From contig NC_052479.1 in the NCBI RefSeq assembly GCF_009730915.1, forward strand, positions 1,178,001 to 1,242,000: 64,000 nt of DNA, read 5' to 3'. The translations under genes and the position numbers were made by a program. Of this stretch, positions 53,742 to 64,000 are shown in pieces (within the stretch, counting starts at the first letter, position 1; every line of letters starts with the position of its first letter). The notes under the pieces are model-generated. The model saw only the letters and a list, made by a program, of their open reading frames with translations, made no database searches and was not told where the DNA came from. The stretch is from Dioscorea cayenensis subsp. rotundata. Taxonomy: Eukaryota; Streptophyta; Magnoliopsida; Dioscoreales; Dioscoreaceae.

Positions 53742-55547
53742 AATCCTCATCCTCATAACAAAAATTAGGTCTCAATAAACTAAGAGACAGTTGACGGTTT
53801 TTTTATTTATTATAAAAAATAAAAAATAAAATAAAAATTGACAATTAAGTTTTTGCTAGTGAGAAAGCAAACATTTGACAGAAGACTTGGATGACTGACT
53901 TGAATCATTAAAAGCAAATTTCACGGCTTTTCTAATGGCTATAAATATTATTATTTTCTTTTAATTCAAAGATGAACACCAACTAATCTACTTTTCTTAC
54001 ATTAATTAGCATTAATATTTTGAATGACATTGAAGACTTGTTAAACTTATTTATTATTATGATTAAAGAAACAAGTCAAAATATTTTCTTCATTGTTTGA
54101 AATGAGCACCATTAAATACTGTTTACATGCTTAGCATAAATAGTGAACAACATCATTAGTCCAAGAATTTGTAGTTCCAATCCTTCTATTTTAGTGTTAA
54201 ACTAACCTTTTTTTTATAGATTTTTTTTAGGTTTGGAATGAGTCACTGAGATAGAGTACTTTTATTATTTTTATTTATAATGTTGTTTTGATTTCTCCAC
54301 AAACTACTAAAAATAATATTTAACTAATATATAAAAATCAAAGATGTAAAACTATGATATATATATATATATATATATAGTTTAAAAATAATTTAGTATT
54401 GCTTTAAATCAAGAGAAAAATGAGGAAAATTTGAAGATTTATATAGAGTTTTTTTATTACCTTTTCACTCACATTTAAGCAAATATATTCATGAAATTCA
54501 TTATATATATATATATATATTGATTTACAATTGAGGTCGAGGTCTTAATTGTTTAAGAGTTTTAATCACAAAGTTTGAAAGCATTTTATATTTTTTTATA
54601 AGAATTTCATAAATCACTAAACGGTGCTAGTCTAAGTAGTAGTTTTCAGTACACTATCCTGGCTTGTTTAAAACTAAAGGTTTTTAAATAAGCATATGAT
54701 CAAAAGACTGGAAAAAAAAAACTTTAAAATATTAATATTTACTCGAGCTATTTGTGAATTTTTTTTGTGTTATTAGTTTTTTTTTTAATAATAATTAGAT
54801 GTGAACCTTAGTAACATCATGGTCTAATGTTAACAGCTAAAAAGTAATGATATAAATTGACCAAACAAAGTGAACACTATTAACATAGATAGGATAAGGC
54901 AAGCCTAAGATTCCAAAGTCTAATTAAAACAGCTGTTTCATTTATGAAAAATTAGGTATTAAGTGCTGATCTAGAAACTTAAGAAATGAGAATATATGCC
55001 AAACAAATGGCTCAAAGCCACAAGTTCAAGTTGTCATTCTCTCCCTCACAGTCTTTCTATTTGACTTTAAATTTATCAAACAAAGAACACAAACAAATGG
55101 ACTCATGACACCCACTCACATGCTTTCCTCAGCCTTTACACCCTCTTTTTCCCTTTTTTCTTTTATGTGTCCATACCTTATTATTTATCCATATATTTTT
55201 TATAAATGATTCATTCAATTTTATATGATTGATTTCCCTACACTCATGTAGAAGGATTAGCCAATGATATATTTAATTAGTTCCAACACTTAATAATAAA
55301 TGTTTTAAAAACCATCATTAAAAAAAAATAAACAGAAATGTCACAAGAAAGACCAAAAGAAAATGTTAAACAAAATTCCATACATATATTTTTATGGTTA
55401 TATATATTACATAACTTATAACTTATAAGATTACTATCTTCTTGGAAATTAACAAATTATGAATTAGCTGATCAAGTACTCCAAAGTGCATGCTCTTCAT
55501 CATCTTCATCATCTTCTTCTTCTTCTCCTTCTTCATCATCATAATGA
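53742..55547. other. AT-rich gene-free region
   Basis: It holds (AT)n tracts at about 54358-54378 and 54504-54521. The last 300 bp are the probable 3' UTR of the LBD gene. No other gene is seen. Confidence 0.6.
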
Positions 55548-56352
55548 TCATGTCCAAAGACTAATATCATCAAGGAAACAATAAGGATCATCCTCAAAGC
55601 TTTGATGATCTAAATTAATGGAGTTATGGATCAAAGGTTGCTTATGTTTATCCATTTCCATGCACACCAATGCAATAAGATTTGCTTGGTGACCTTGCAT
55701 GCTAATTATTTCAGCTTGAGCTTTTGCTAATTGTGCTTGCAGATCACTAACTTCCCTTTGCAAATGACATATCACTCCAGCACAACCATAAACTGGATCT
55801 CTTATTCTTGCCTAAACAATAATAACAATAACAATAAAAATTAAATTCACACTATATATATATATATATATATTAAAAATAAAAAATCACAACTTTAGCA
55901 ATAATAAATTGTAGATAAATTATAAATATATATACCTTAGCTTCATATACCATGCTAGTCACTGCATCTGCTCTTTGGCTCTCTGGAAGTTCCTATTAAA
56001 AATTATAGTAAAGAGATCAATATATAATAATGCGAGGTTATATCAATACAAACAAAAAATACGAAAATTTTTTTATGAATGATAAATGTAATATATATAA
56101 TACGAAAAATACCTGAAGGAGTTTGATTATATTACTTGCTCCAAAAACACGGTGAGCGGTAGTGAACTTGAGAGGATCGGTAGGAGGAAAATACGGCGCG
56201 AGGATGCATTTATCGGCACATCTTCGCCGGAGTATCTTGCAAGCGGCACACGGGCTTTGTATCACCGGAGGTGGCGGAGGAGACGTGGCCGGTGATGGTG
56301 ATGATGATGATGATGGATTATAGAATGTTGTCATTGTTTCATTAGAATCCAT
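55548..56352 (-). CDS. LOB-domain (LBD) transcription factor, class I, LBD1/LBD11-like
   Basis: Three exons on the minus strand, 56352-56113, 55992-55936 and 55811-55548, give 186 residues with phase-0 GT-AG introns. The LOB domain is complete. The zinc-finger-like block C35-x2-C38-x6-C45-x3-C49 lies in SPCAACKILRRRCADKCILA. The GAS block contains FGASNIIKLLQELPESQRAD. The coiled-coil block is LQREVSDLQAQLAKAQAEI, matching L-x6-L-x3-L-x6-I. The N-terminus is Ser/Pro-rich with a GAT-repeat-coded serine run. LBD proteins are plant-specific nuclear factors controlling lateral organ and vascular development. Similarity of the domain to LBD1 and LBD11 is from memory. The C-terminus is short and acidic (FEDDPYCFLDDISLWT). 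Confidence 0.92.
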
Positions 56353-57435
56353 TGAAATTAAACAATGAAAGATGGAAAGTGTAGCTTTGTTTGTGAACTA
56401 ATGAGGATAATTTATAGAGTTGGCGGGAGGGAAACGCGTTTCCCGCTTGTTTTGGTAAAATTTATTTTTAGTCCTTTGAACTTTTAAGATATGTTCAAAC
56501 AAGCCTTGGTTTGGTTATTTTTATTGGGATTTAGTCCTTGTGGAACTTTCTCATTCATTGAATAATTTGAATTTGAAGAAATGTATATAGATATGCAAAT
56601 ATGATTAGATTATTTAGTTGAATAAATAATGATATAAATAATTAATTAATTTTTTAAGTTGAAATATGGAAAGATGATACCTAAAATGGTGACTCACCAA
56701 CCAAACTTGGTTCATGGGTCAAAGTGTTGGTGCAATGCCGGCCTGCTCGTTGAGCACGAGAAAGCAACTCTTTTTTAATTTTTTATTTTTTTGAGTAATA
56801 AAAACAAGGTTTTTTTCTACTTCTTATATAAATAAAATATTATTATTAATTTTATTTTTCTTTCTTTTTCATGACTTTTGAGTCCATCTCTTTCAAATAT
56901 GAGTGACAATTAACTAATACTAGTTAGTGTTTCTTAAGTCAATGGCACACTCTTTTTCTTCTAGTTAAGAATCTTGGCCAAATCCATTAGATATTTTTGA
57001 GATTAATTAAAGAAAAAATTAATTTATTATTTTTCAGGGGGTTCTATGCATATATTTCTTAATTACACTTGCACCCTTATAAAATTGAGATTCTTTTAAT
57101 TTAGTAAACAATTTAACTTAAAATGTCATTAAAAAAAAAGCGAAATATAAAGTTATATATATGTGATTTTTTAATTTTAATAAAAATAATTTTAAATTTT
57201 ATTTTATATTATATAAAATCCAAATAGTGGTATACGCTCTGGAGATCATTATCATTGAGGCCCCTCCTCTATGATATATTCTTCTATCTTGCCGTGTGGA
57301 CCTAAAATAAGAATCTAGGAAAAAAAAAATTTTGAGGACGTGAATATTTCTTTTAATTTCTGAAAATAAAAAAATGGTATAAAATTTAAAATAAAAGCTT
57401 TCCAGTTCAAAGACAACCTAGTTCATTGATGATAA

Positions 57436-57470
<35 letters not shown>

Positions 57471-58400
57471 TGCTTTTGAACAATAAAGAATTGATAAAAT
57501 ATATATATAGATATATATATACACACACTAAAATAGTGTTCATTTAGTTATTAATTCTTAAAAATAATTTTAAATAAATTAGAGAAATTAAGTATTAAAA
57601 ATAATGCTAACTTATGAGTCAAAGTGGCTAGATCGACTATCTGCCATAGAATGAAGATGTGTGGTATATTTAAAAAGCTTGTGCATACTTCTGTCACATA
57701 GTTTGTCAATCTTGTTAAATTTATATATATATATAAAAGATAAAAACAACACAAATATTCTCTAAAAATTAAAAATATTGAATAATCTTAAAAAAACAAA
57801 AATAAATAAATAAATTGAGAAATTCATTAAACTTCAAATAATGACAAAATTACAAAATTAAAAAATTGAAGAACTCCAAATTTAGAATTTTCTTAAATTT
57901 TAAATCTCTCTCTATATATATAATTAAACATACAATTAAAACTTAAATTTTTCAGATTGAATTAAATTAATTTTTTTTTGGGATGAAAATTGAATGAAAT
58001 TAATTGATGGTGATATCATGATGATGTGATGATGTCCAATCAAAAATTATAGAGATGATGCATGCCATGCATGAAATGCCCCCACACGCATTGCAAGCTT
58101 ATTAGTGATCAATGATTCACTACCCTTTTTCCTTTTCCCACTCATTTTCTTTTATTTTTTTTATGAGTTCATCTTTCTCTCTGAGTAGTACCATACTAAC
58201 CCTACTCACTAGACCCTCCCTTTTAGGGTTTTATATACATGTGGATAGATTTCAGCCAGCTAATAACACCAAGGGACCCAATTGTGTCTAACTCATATCC
58301 AGAGTCCAACTTGTAATCATTCCATGAAAATAATTTTTCACTGTATTTTATTTTATTTTATTTACTTGAAAATAAAATAAGACAAAATAGAACAAACACA
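56353..58400. other. LBD upstream region and AT-rich spacer
   Basis: 56.35-56.46 kb is the likely LBD 5' UTR and promoter. Beyond that are (AT)n tracts (about 57436-57460) and no supportable gene. Confidence 0.55.
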
Positions 58401-58546
58401 ACTACCTATTCATACACTAACCCTTATATAAAGTTATTCAGAGTTTATCTAAGAATAAATTATCCAGAAATAAACTACCTATTCATACACTAACCCTTAC
58501 ATAAAGTTATTCAGAGTTTATCTAAGATTAAATTATTAAGAAATAA
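58401..58546. repeat. Tandem duplication, 2 x 73 bp
   Basis: The unit begins ACTACCTATTCATACACTAA at 58401 and again at 58474. Only a handful of differences separate the copies, so the duplication is recent. Confidence 0.9.
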
Positions 58547-59015
58547 ACTAGAGCTTAAAATAAAAAAAGAAATAAATTTATTTGGTAATTAAGCTATGAA
58601 TAATAAATAACCTGGAATCCATCTCATCATTGCAAAATGTGTGAGCTAACAACAAGCTGCAGAATATTCACAGAAAGAAGAGCAGTGGATGATAAAATGC
58701 AGGATTATCTGTACATAGATGAAAAGATTTAATAAAATGAAATGGAAATCCAAGCATTGACTCTACACAGTGGAATAGGTAGAGAAGGAAAAAAAAAATT
58801 TTGGAGGAAGATGAAAAAGAAATGGCCAAGGTTGGGGTTACAAAAATTAGGGCTTCTTCACCAAGGCCACACATTCATACCCTGATTTTCTGGTTCTAAG
58901 TATTAACATTTTTCTTTTTTCTTTTTTCCTTTTTTTTTTCTTGAGGCTGTATCACTTTTTTTTTAAAAAAAAAGGATGAGTTGCACAGCATTGAATTTTT
59001 ATGGACAAAGAAACA
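58547..59015. other. 3' region of the mitochondrial carrier gene
   Basis: The likely 3' UTR of the minus-strand carrier gene, with poly-T/poly-A runs around 58920-58975. No gene is seen. Confidence 0.5.
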
Positions 59016-62000
59016 TCACCTGGAAGTGGTAGTTCTCTTTTCCTGAAACTGATCAGCAGATGCAGCTTCACTCTTGTCCATTGCTTTCCTTGCTAGTTCA
59101 TAACCGGCAAAATTCATTGCTCCGAGAGGAGCAATCCAGAAAAATCTGGGCACAGCACCCTTGAAGAGACCAAGAGGCCCCTCTTGCCGGAGAATCGAGA
59201 ATGCGATCATTTCCATTGATACCGGCACACCTTGAGGTGCTGTCATTGTCCTTGTTTTCATCACGTCGAAAGGAGTTGTGACAACAGCAGCTAGACCACC
59301 GGATAATGCTCCCACGGCTATAGTTTCCCATGGCTCCAATTCCCGGTTCAGAAGATTCTGAGCAGCCTTTTTTAACAGAAAATGTAAACAAGGTTTATTG
59401 CAAGTGATTCGTTGTTTGTTGATGAAGCGGTGACGTGTAGAAAAGTACCTTTTTTGCTTCGGCGTAGAGGCACATGCCGGCAACATAGAATGGAACCTCA
59501 CGGCAGAGTGTAGCACCAGTTCCCCGGAAGAAGCCTTTCAAACCATCTTGACGCAGCGTGCCTATGATTGCCTCACCAACATTGTCAAATAGACCTGCTT
59601 GCAATCTTTGCTTCAATACTTCACATGGAATTCTGACTGCTGTGCCGAGTATTGTGCTGCAGAATGATGCTAAGGATTGCACCTGCACATCACAATCATA
59701 TCAGAATTTCTGGGCTATGCTAACACAAAAGAACAACAACAGATGAGATTTTTGGAACTCAATCTACTGATTGAAGCAGAGTAACTGGCAATGTCATATA
59801 TAGTTCACATGGATTTTCAGAAAGCATTCTACTGATTGATACCACGTAACTGGTAATATAATACATGGTTTACATGGGTCGAAATGAGATGGAAGGCTAC
59901 CTAATAACTGTTTATACCATACAAGGATGTATAAGAATTTCATTAGACACTACTGATTGATATAGAACAACTGCCATTCTCATAGGTAATGTGCAAGGGT
60001 TGAATTAATGATCAATTATGCTTGAAAAAATGATGAGAAAGTAGAGACACTAATATAGATAGAAGGCTAGGTAGCACATGTTTATACCAAATACAAATTA
60101 AAAAACCAAAACTAATTCAATTAATAAGACAATTTTGGAACAACCAAATGCCAAAAAATGAAGAAGGCAACAGCTACCTGAATATCTGGAAGTGTCGGTG
60201 CAACATTTACCAAGACAAGCTTGCTTGCTTCGAAGATGCCAGTACGAACTCCGTGACTATTGAAGAAACGAAAGATGATGATCAAGGACATGAAAATTAC
60301 TACAATGGTAGTGGACAAAGAAAAAGAACCTTGAAAATTGCCCAAGGATAGCTGGGATGGAACCCCTGTACAATCCACGAATCCCAATTTGCGGGAGTCT
60401 TGATACAAGTTCTGGAAATGAAAGTGTCGATGCTTGGACACGTGTCTGGAAAATGAAGACAAAACATCAAAAAGGCCACAGCAAGGACAAGAGAGGAAAA
60501 CACGTAAGAAACCAAGTGGTTTGAGGAAAGAGGGCTCAATTAACATTTCAAACAAGAAATGGTGAAACAGATTCTCCTTCAATACAAACTAATAGAGAGA
60601 CACCCTGGCAGGGTAACAATAAGTTCTGAGCAGCATCAAAAATGGCTTGTGAAATGGCAATGCACACCAACTATTTCTCATACCAATAATTTATTGAATC
60701 AGGAAGTTATTGGAAAAAAATGTCTATGATTGAAGCAGCATGTCAAGGTTAGAAAAAGTTATATACCAACCGGCTGCAACGGCTTCATGCATCCACCATT
60801 TGTTTATGTAAACACCACAAACAACTCGTACAAGATAAATGATGTCTTACCCTAACTCCCAGATCATAAATTAATTTGAAGCAATGACCAGATTTCGATC
60901 AAAGTAACCCTAAATTCAACAATATACCTCTATTTTTAACAATAGCAAATTTGTTTATCTCATTTGAAAAACTGAATATATCCCAAAAATAATCATGATA
61001 AGGTTTTCACTACTTTGTATCAGAAATAGATCTGTATTAGGAAAAAAAATGTTTTGGCTGAGGCTGCTATAGGGAGAAAAAAAACAGCATCTTCTTCGAT
61101 TACAGCAGTTCTGTTTATAATGCGATTAGTAGAATTACAATCCACAGATTAGTTTGAGCATTATTACGACTGACAGCTAAGCCAGGAGAAACCAGAAGGT
61201 TGGCTATGCTTAAATCTGAATCATGTAGTAACTACAATACCATGATGATCTTAGGTCTTTCACTGAAATTCTCATGCATTAGCAAACCAAAATTTTGAGA
61301 TATATAACTTATTTATGAAATGATGTTCAATTACCCCAACTACATGCCTAATATCTTAAGTTCTTTTATTAAAAAATAAAATAAAAAATCCGAGTTCAAG
61401 CTGCACTGAACAAAATAGTAATATAAATAATAATAAAATTAATAAATAAATACACACATGTTTATTCCTACAGGCAGTATTCACAAAGCAACAGCATGTG
61501 GTTGAACTTAAGAAGCAAGATTAAAAAGGTAGTAACACATGCTGACATGATGTCATCTATATCCAAATAACTTGTTCTTGCAACAAAGACCAAAGCAAAA
61601 TTCTCAAGAAACAACCTCAATTGGCAGATTCCTAGATCACAGAAAAGAATTAACTGAAAAAACAAGGAACTAGTAGGATTAACTAAAACAATAAGAGACC
61701 AGTCTTATCAAGAGAGAATGAGAGAGAAAATGAGATCCTTGCCTTCATTGAATCAATAGGGTGTAACAAAGATGTGGACAGCGCACTTGCAAGACCTCCT
61801 GCCAAAGCAGATTTTAGAACATTTTCAGCAGATATCTCTACAGGTGGAGGAACAGCAACAACGGTGGCAGCTTCAAACCAGATGCTCCTTTTGACAGTGA
61901 AGTTAGATCAGAAATTAGCCCCATATCAGTGATTGTTCTGTTAATAAGCAGCATAAATGCTCAAAATCTACAGATGTCAAGTTTATGATTGGAGTAATAT

Positions 62001-64000
62001 GGACAAGGGCACCAAGCAATTGAGTTAAGTTGTTAACCTCTGCTGTTCCAAGTCATAATCAGGAAACAAAGCAGAGATGCACCTACAATCACTAAACATC
62101 TAACAGATAGACCTTAAATTATCTCAAATCATGCAAACCTTCAATCATCCAGGCTTAGCATCAATGTGACACTGGCATTTCACTTGAGCTACTAAAAGAT
62201 CAAGTTAGTAGTCTTTAGCATACCGAGGATCATCTTGAAGGCGTTCAGATGGAAGAAGAAGCATGAAATTCCGAAAATGGGTGTAGGAAATAGACCCTCC
62301 TGTATCTGCATTCAGGTATCGCATCATAGCAGAAGCATTATCCTCACTGGCAGGAAGGCCTGCACTTTTGAGAGAGGTCAAAATTTGATTCTTTTGAAGG
62401 GTGCCAGACTTGCTCAAACACAGGGTTGTATAAGCTCGAAGAATGGTTGGCTCCTTCTGCTCCATCAATGTCAAAAACTGTCTCCACCCAATTGACTTAG
62501 AAAACAAATGGCTCCTCGTTCGACGCAAAAAATCCTTTGCATACCTCCTTGGCAGCCTTCTCTTTCTCATTGCAATCTCAAGATCTTCAAGTGTTACCTG
62601 CCCATCACCATCTCTATCTAACTCCTCAAAAAACCGTCTTCCTGTATCAACAAAACAAAGTGATGATGCCAATAATCATACAGATGAAACCCAAACTAAC
62701 ATTATGCCCAGTTCTGCTTGGGCATAAACTCATCTATGATCCTTTGGCGAATCTAAAGATTTCATAAAGAATGATGGTTCAAAGTAACTTTTTAACCAGC
62801 AGTAGCTGAATCAAATTGTTAGATATTTAGCCATTGTCAATATAGTTTAGGCATTTCTGCATCCGTTCACTTGACAAAAGTTATGGAATTCCAAGTATCC
62901 ACCAAACTTTCTCAATCAATTTTAAGAAAATCAAGAATCTCAAATCCATTAGAGCACATACAAACACACAAACAGGAACATGAGATAATTGCCAACATAC
63001 AGCTATTATACCAGAAGAAACAGCAAAACACAGTTACCATCAGCCTAATCAAAATGCAATTCAAATCAAAGTTCATGAGATAAATGCCAACATAGAGCTA
63101 TTAAACAAGAAGAAACAGCAAAACACAGTTATTGTCAGCCTAATCAAAATGCAATTCAAATCAAAGTTCATAGGAGCGGGACAGAATCCATACCTTCGGC
63201 CTCAGCATACCGAAAGAAGTCCTGGACGGAGAACAGTTTCTTCTTGTCTGGATGGTCAGCAGACGACCTCCCCAACTGAGGTATAAACTCAATCAATTCC
63301 GTCAACGAGACAGTGGACAATGTGGACCGCAACCGCTCCACATTCGATAAGGGAATGTTCAGCAAACCACTAGCAAGCTTCTGAGGGGTATTCTCCACCT
63401 CCTCTCTATCACCGCTCGGCCCTCGCTCCTCCCCTACCTCCTTCACTGTAGAAGCCGCCCCGACCAAACTCGGGGGCGTCCCTCCCACCCTAGCAAACAT
63501 CAAGCTGGAGAAGAAGCCGTCAACATCCGCCTTCTTCCCTTTGATAATGCCAGTGATTATTTTCACACGATCCAAATGCGAGAGTTGTTCACCACCCTCT
63601 ACACTACCTTCCTGATGGAAAAACTGAAGATTTTTCACAACGTTAAAGAACAGACAGCTTAGCAGCAATTCAATTGACAGGGCTTCTCCTACTCCCAAAC
63701 CGGACTTTCTAAATTCCTCCGGCGAGCTCCGGGTGCTGTCCTTCCGATCAGATCCTCTTCGCCCGGACTTCAAATCATCGTCTTTCACGGAATGGTTGTT
63801 GAAGCACCGCCCGGCGGACATCAACGGGGTGGGAAGAGCTTGAAAAAATCGATTGATATGAAAGGACCACGCGGCGGGCAACGCATCCCGATCCTCCTCC
63901 ACCTCCTTCTCAGTCCTCTTCTCCAGCTCATTCTTGCGCGAATTCGGAAACAACGATTCAAAAATGGGTACAATCGGAACCCTAACTACAAACGCCTCCT
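59016..64000 (-). CDS. EF-hand mitochondrial carrier family protein (5' end beyond window)
   Basis: Seven exons on the minus strand: 64000-63194 (partial), 62641-62224, 61887-61743, 60445-60330, 60256-60178, 59682-59449 and 59366-59016. They give at least 715 residues. The frame stays open to the window edge and reads FVVRVPIVPIFESLFPN there, so the true start lies outside; an internal ATG is at 63821. The N-terminal half is long and polar. It is followed by an EF-hand (FFEELDRDGDGQVTLEDLE) and a decayed second one. The C-terminal half has the three carrier repeats, with PIDSMKTRVQ, PCEVLKQRLQ and PFDVMKTRT signatures. It resembles Arabidopsis At4g11440 (from memory). A membrane solute carrier regulated by calcium is plausible, but the substrate is unknown. 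The junction at 61743 uses a GC donor (AAG/GCAAGG), placed within the first carrier signature. Confidence 0.88.

Overview
This is a nuclear DNA window from a flowering plant. It has split genes with GT-AG introns, plant-specific families (DOF and LOB-domain transcription factors, a chloroplast PPR protein), AT-rich intergenic DNA and abundant transposon debris. The single-exon PPR gene starts extremely GC-rich and becomes AT-rich toward its 3' end, and exon 1 of the aminotransferase-like gene is also GC-rich. Such 5'-3' GC gradients are typical of monocots, so I favour a monocot. The species cannot be named from the sequence.

Layout, left to right. 1-4.0 kb: the end of a long terminal repeat, a degraded LINE RNase H fragment and AT-rich DNA. 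4.0-7.0 kb: a Mutator-like element (MULE copy 1) that runs into a 1,000-N assembly gap. 8.2-11.7 kb: a ZIP-family metal transporter (+). 13.1-16.9 kb: a class IV aminotransferase-like protein (+). 20.2-22.5 kb: an apparently solo LTR with a 5-bp target duplication. 24.7-25.7 kb: a DOF transcription factor (+). 29.3-33.7 kb: a nucleotide-sugar/triose-phosphate-translocator-family transporter (-) with a hAT remnant in its last intron. 34.8-37.0 kb: 40S ribosomal protein S23 (+). 38.1-40.2 kb: the chloroplast PPR protein HCF152 (+). 40.7-46.4 kb: the MCM8 helicase (-). 47.1-53.4 kb: MULE copy 2, with remnants of a MURA-like transposase and of a DUF1985-Ulp1 protease protein. 53.46-53.74 kb: a MITE. 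55.5-56.4 kb: a class I LBD protein (-). 59.0-64.0 kb: an EF-hand mitochondrial carrier-type protein (-), whose 5' end lies beyond the window.

The genes do not form a pathway. They are housekeeping genes (translation, recombination-linked helicase, transport, chloroplast RNA processing) and two developmental transcription factors. The RPS23, HCF152 and MCM8 cluster, as I recall, matches neighbouring loci on the upper arm of Arabidopsis chromosome 3, and the ZIP and translocator genes have their closest remembered relatives on the same arm. This suggests an old conserved block. The most interesting non-gene content is a pair of related MULEs in opposite orientation. They carry DUF1985/Ulp1 coding remnants, and their non-coding spacers are packed with GTTTAA(A)-type motifs. 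In copy 2 the expected Ulp1 catalytic cysteine reads as arginine. I found no convincing undescribed system. Several introns appear to use GC-AG splice sites.
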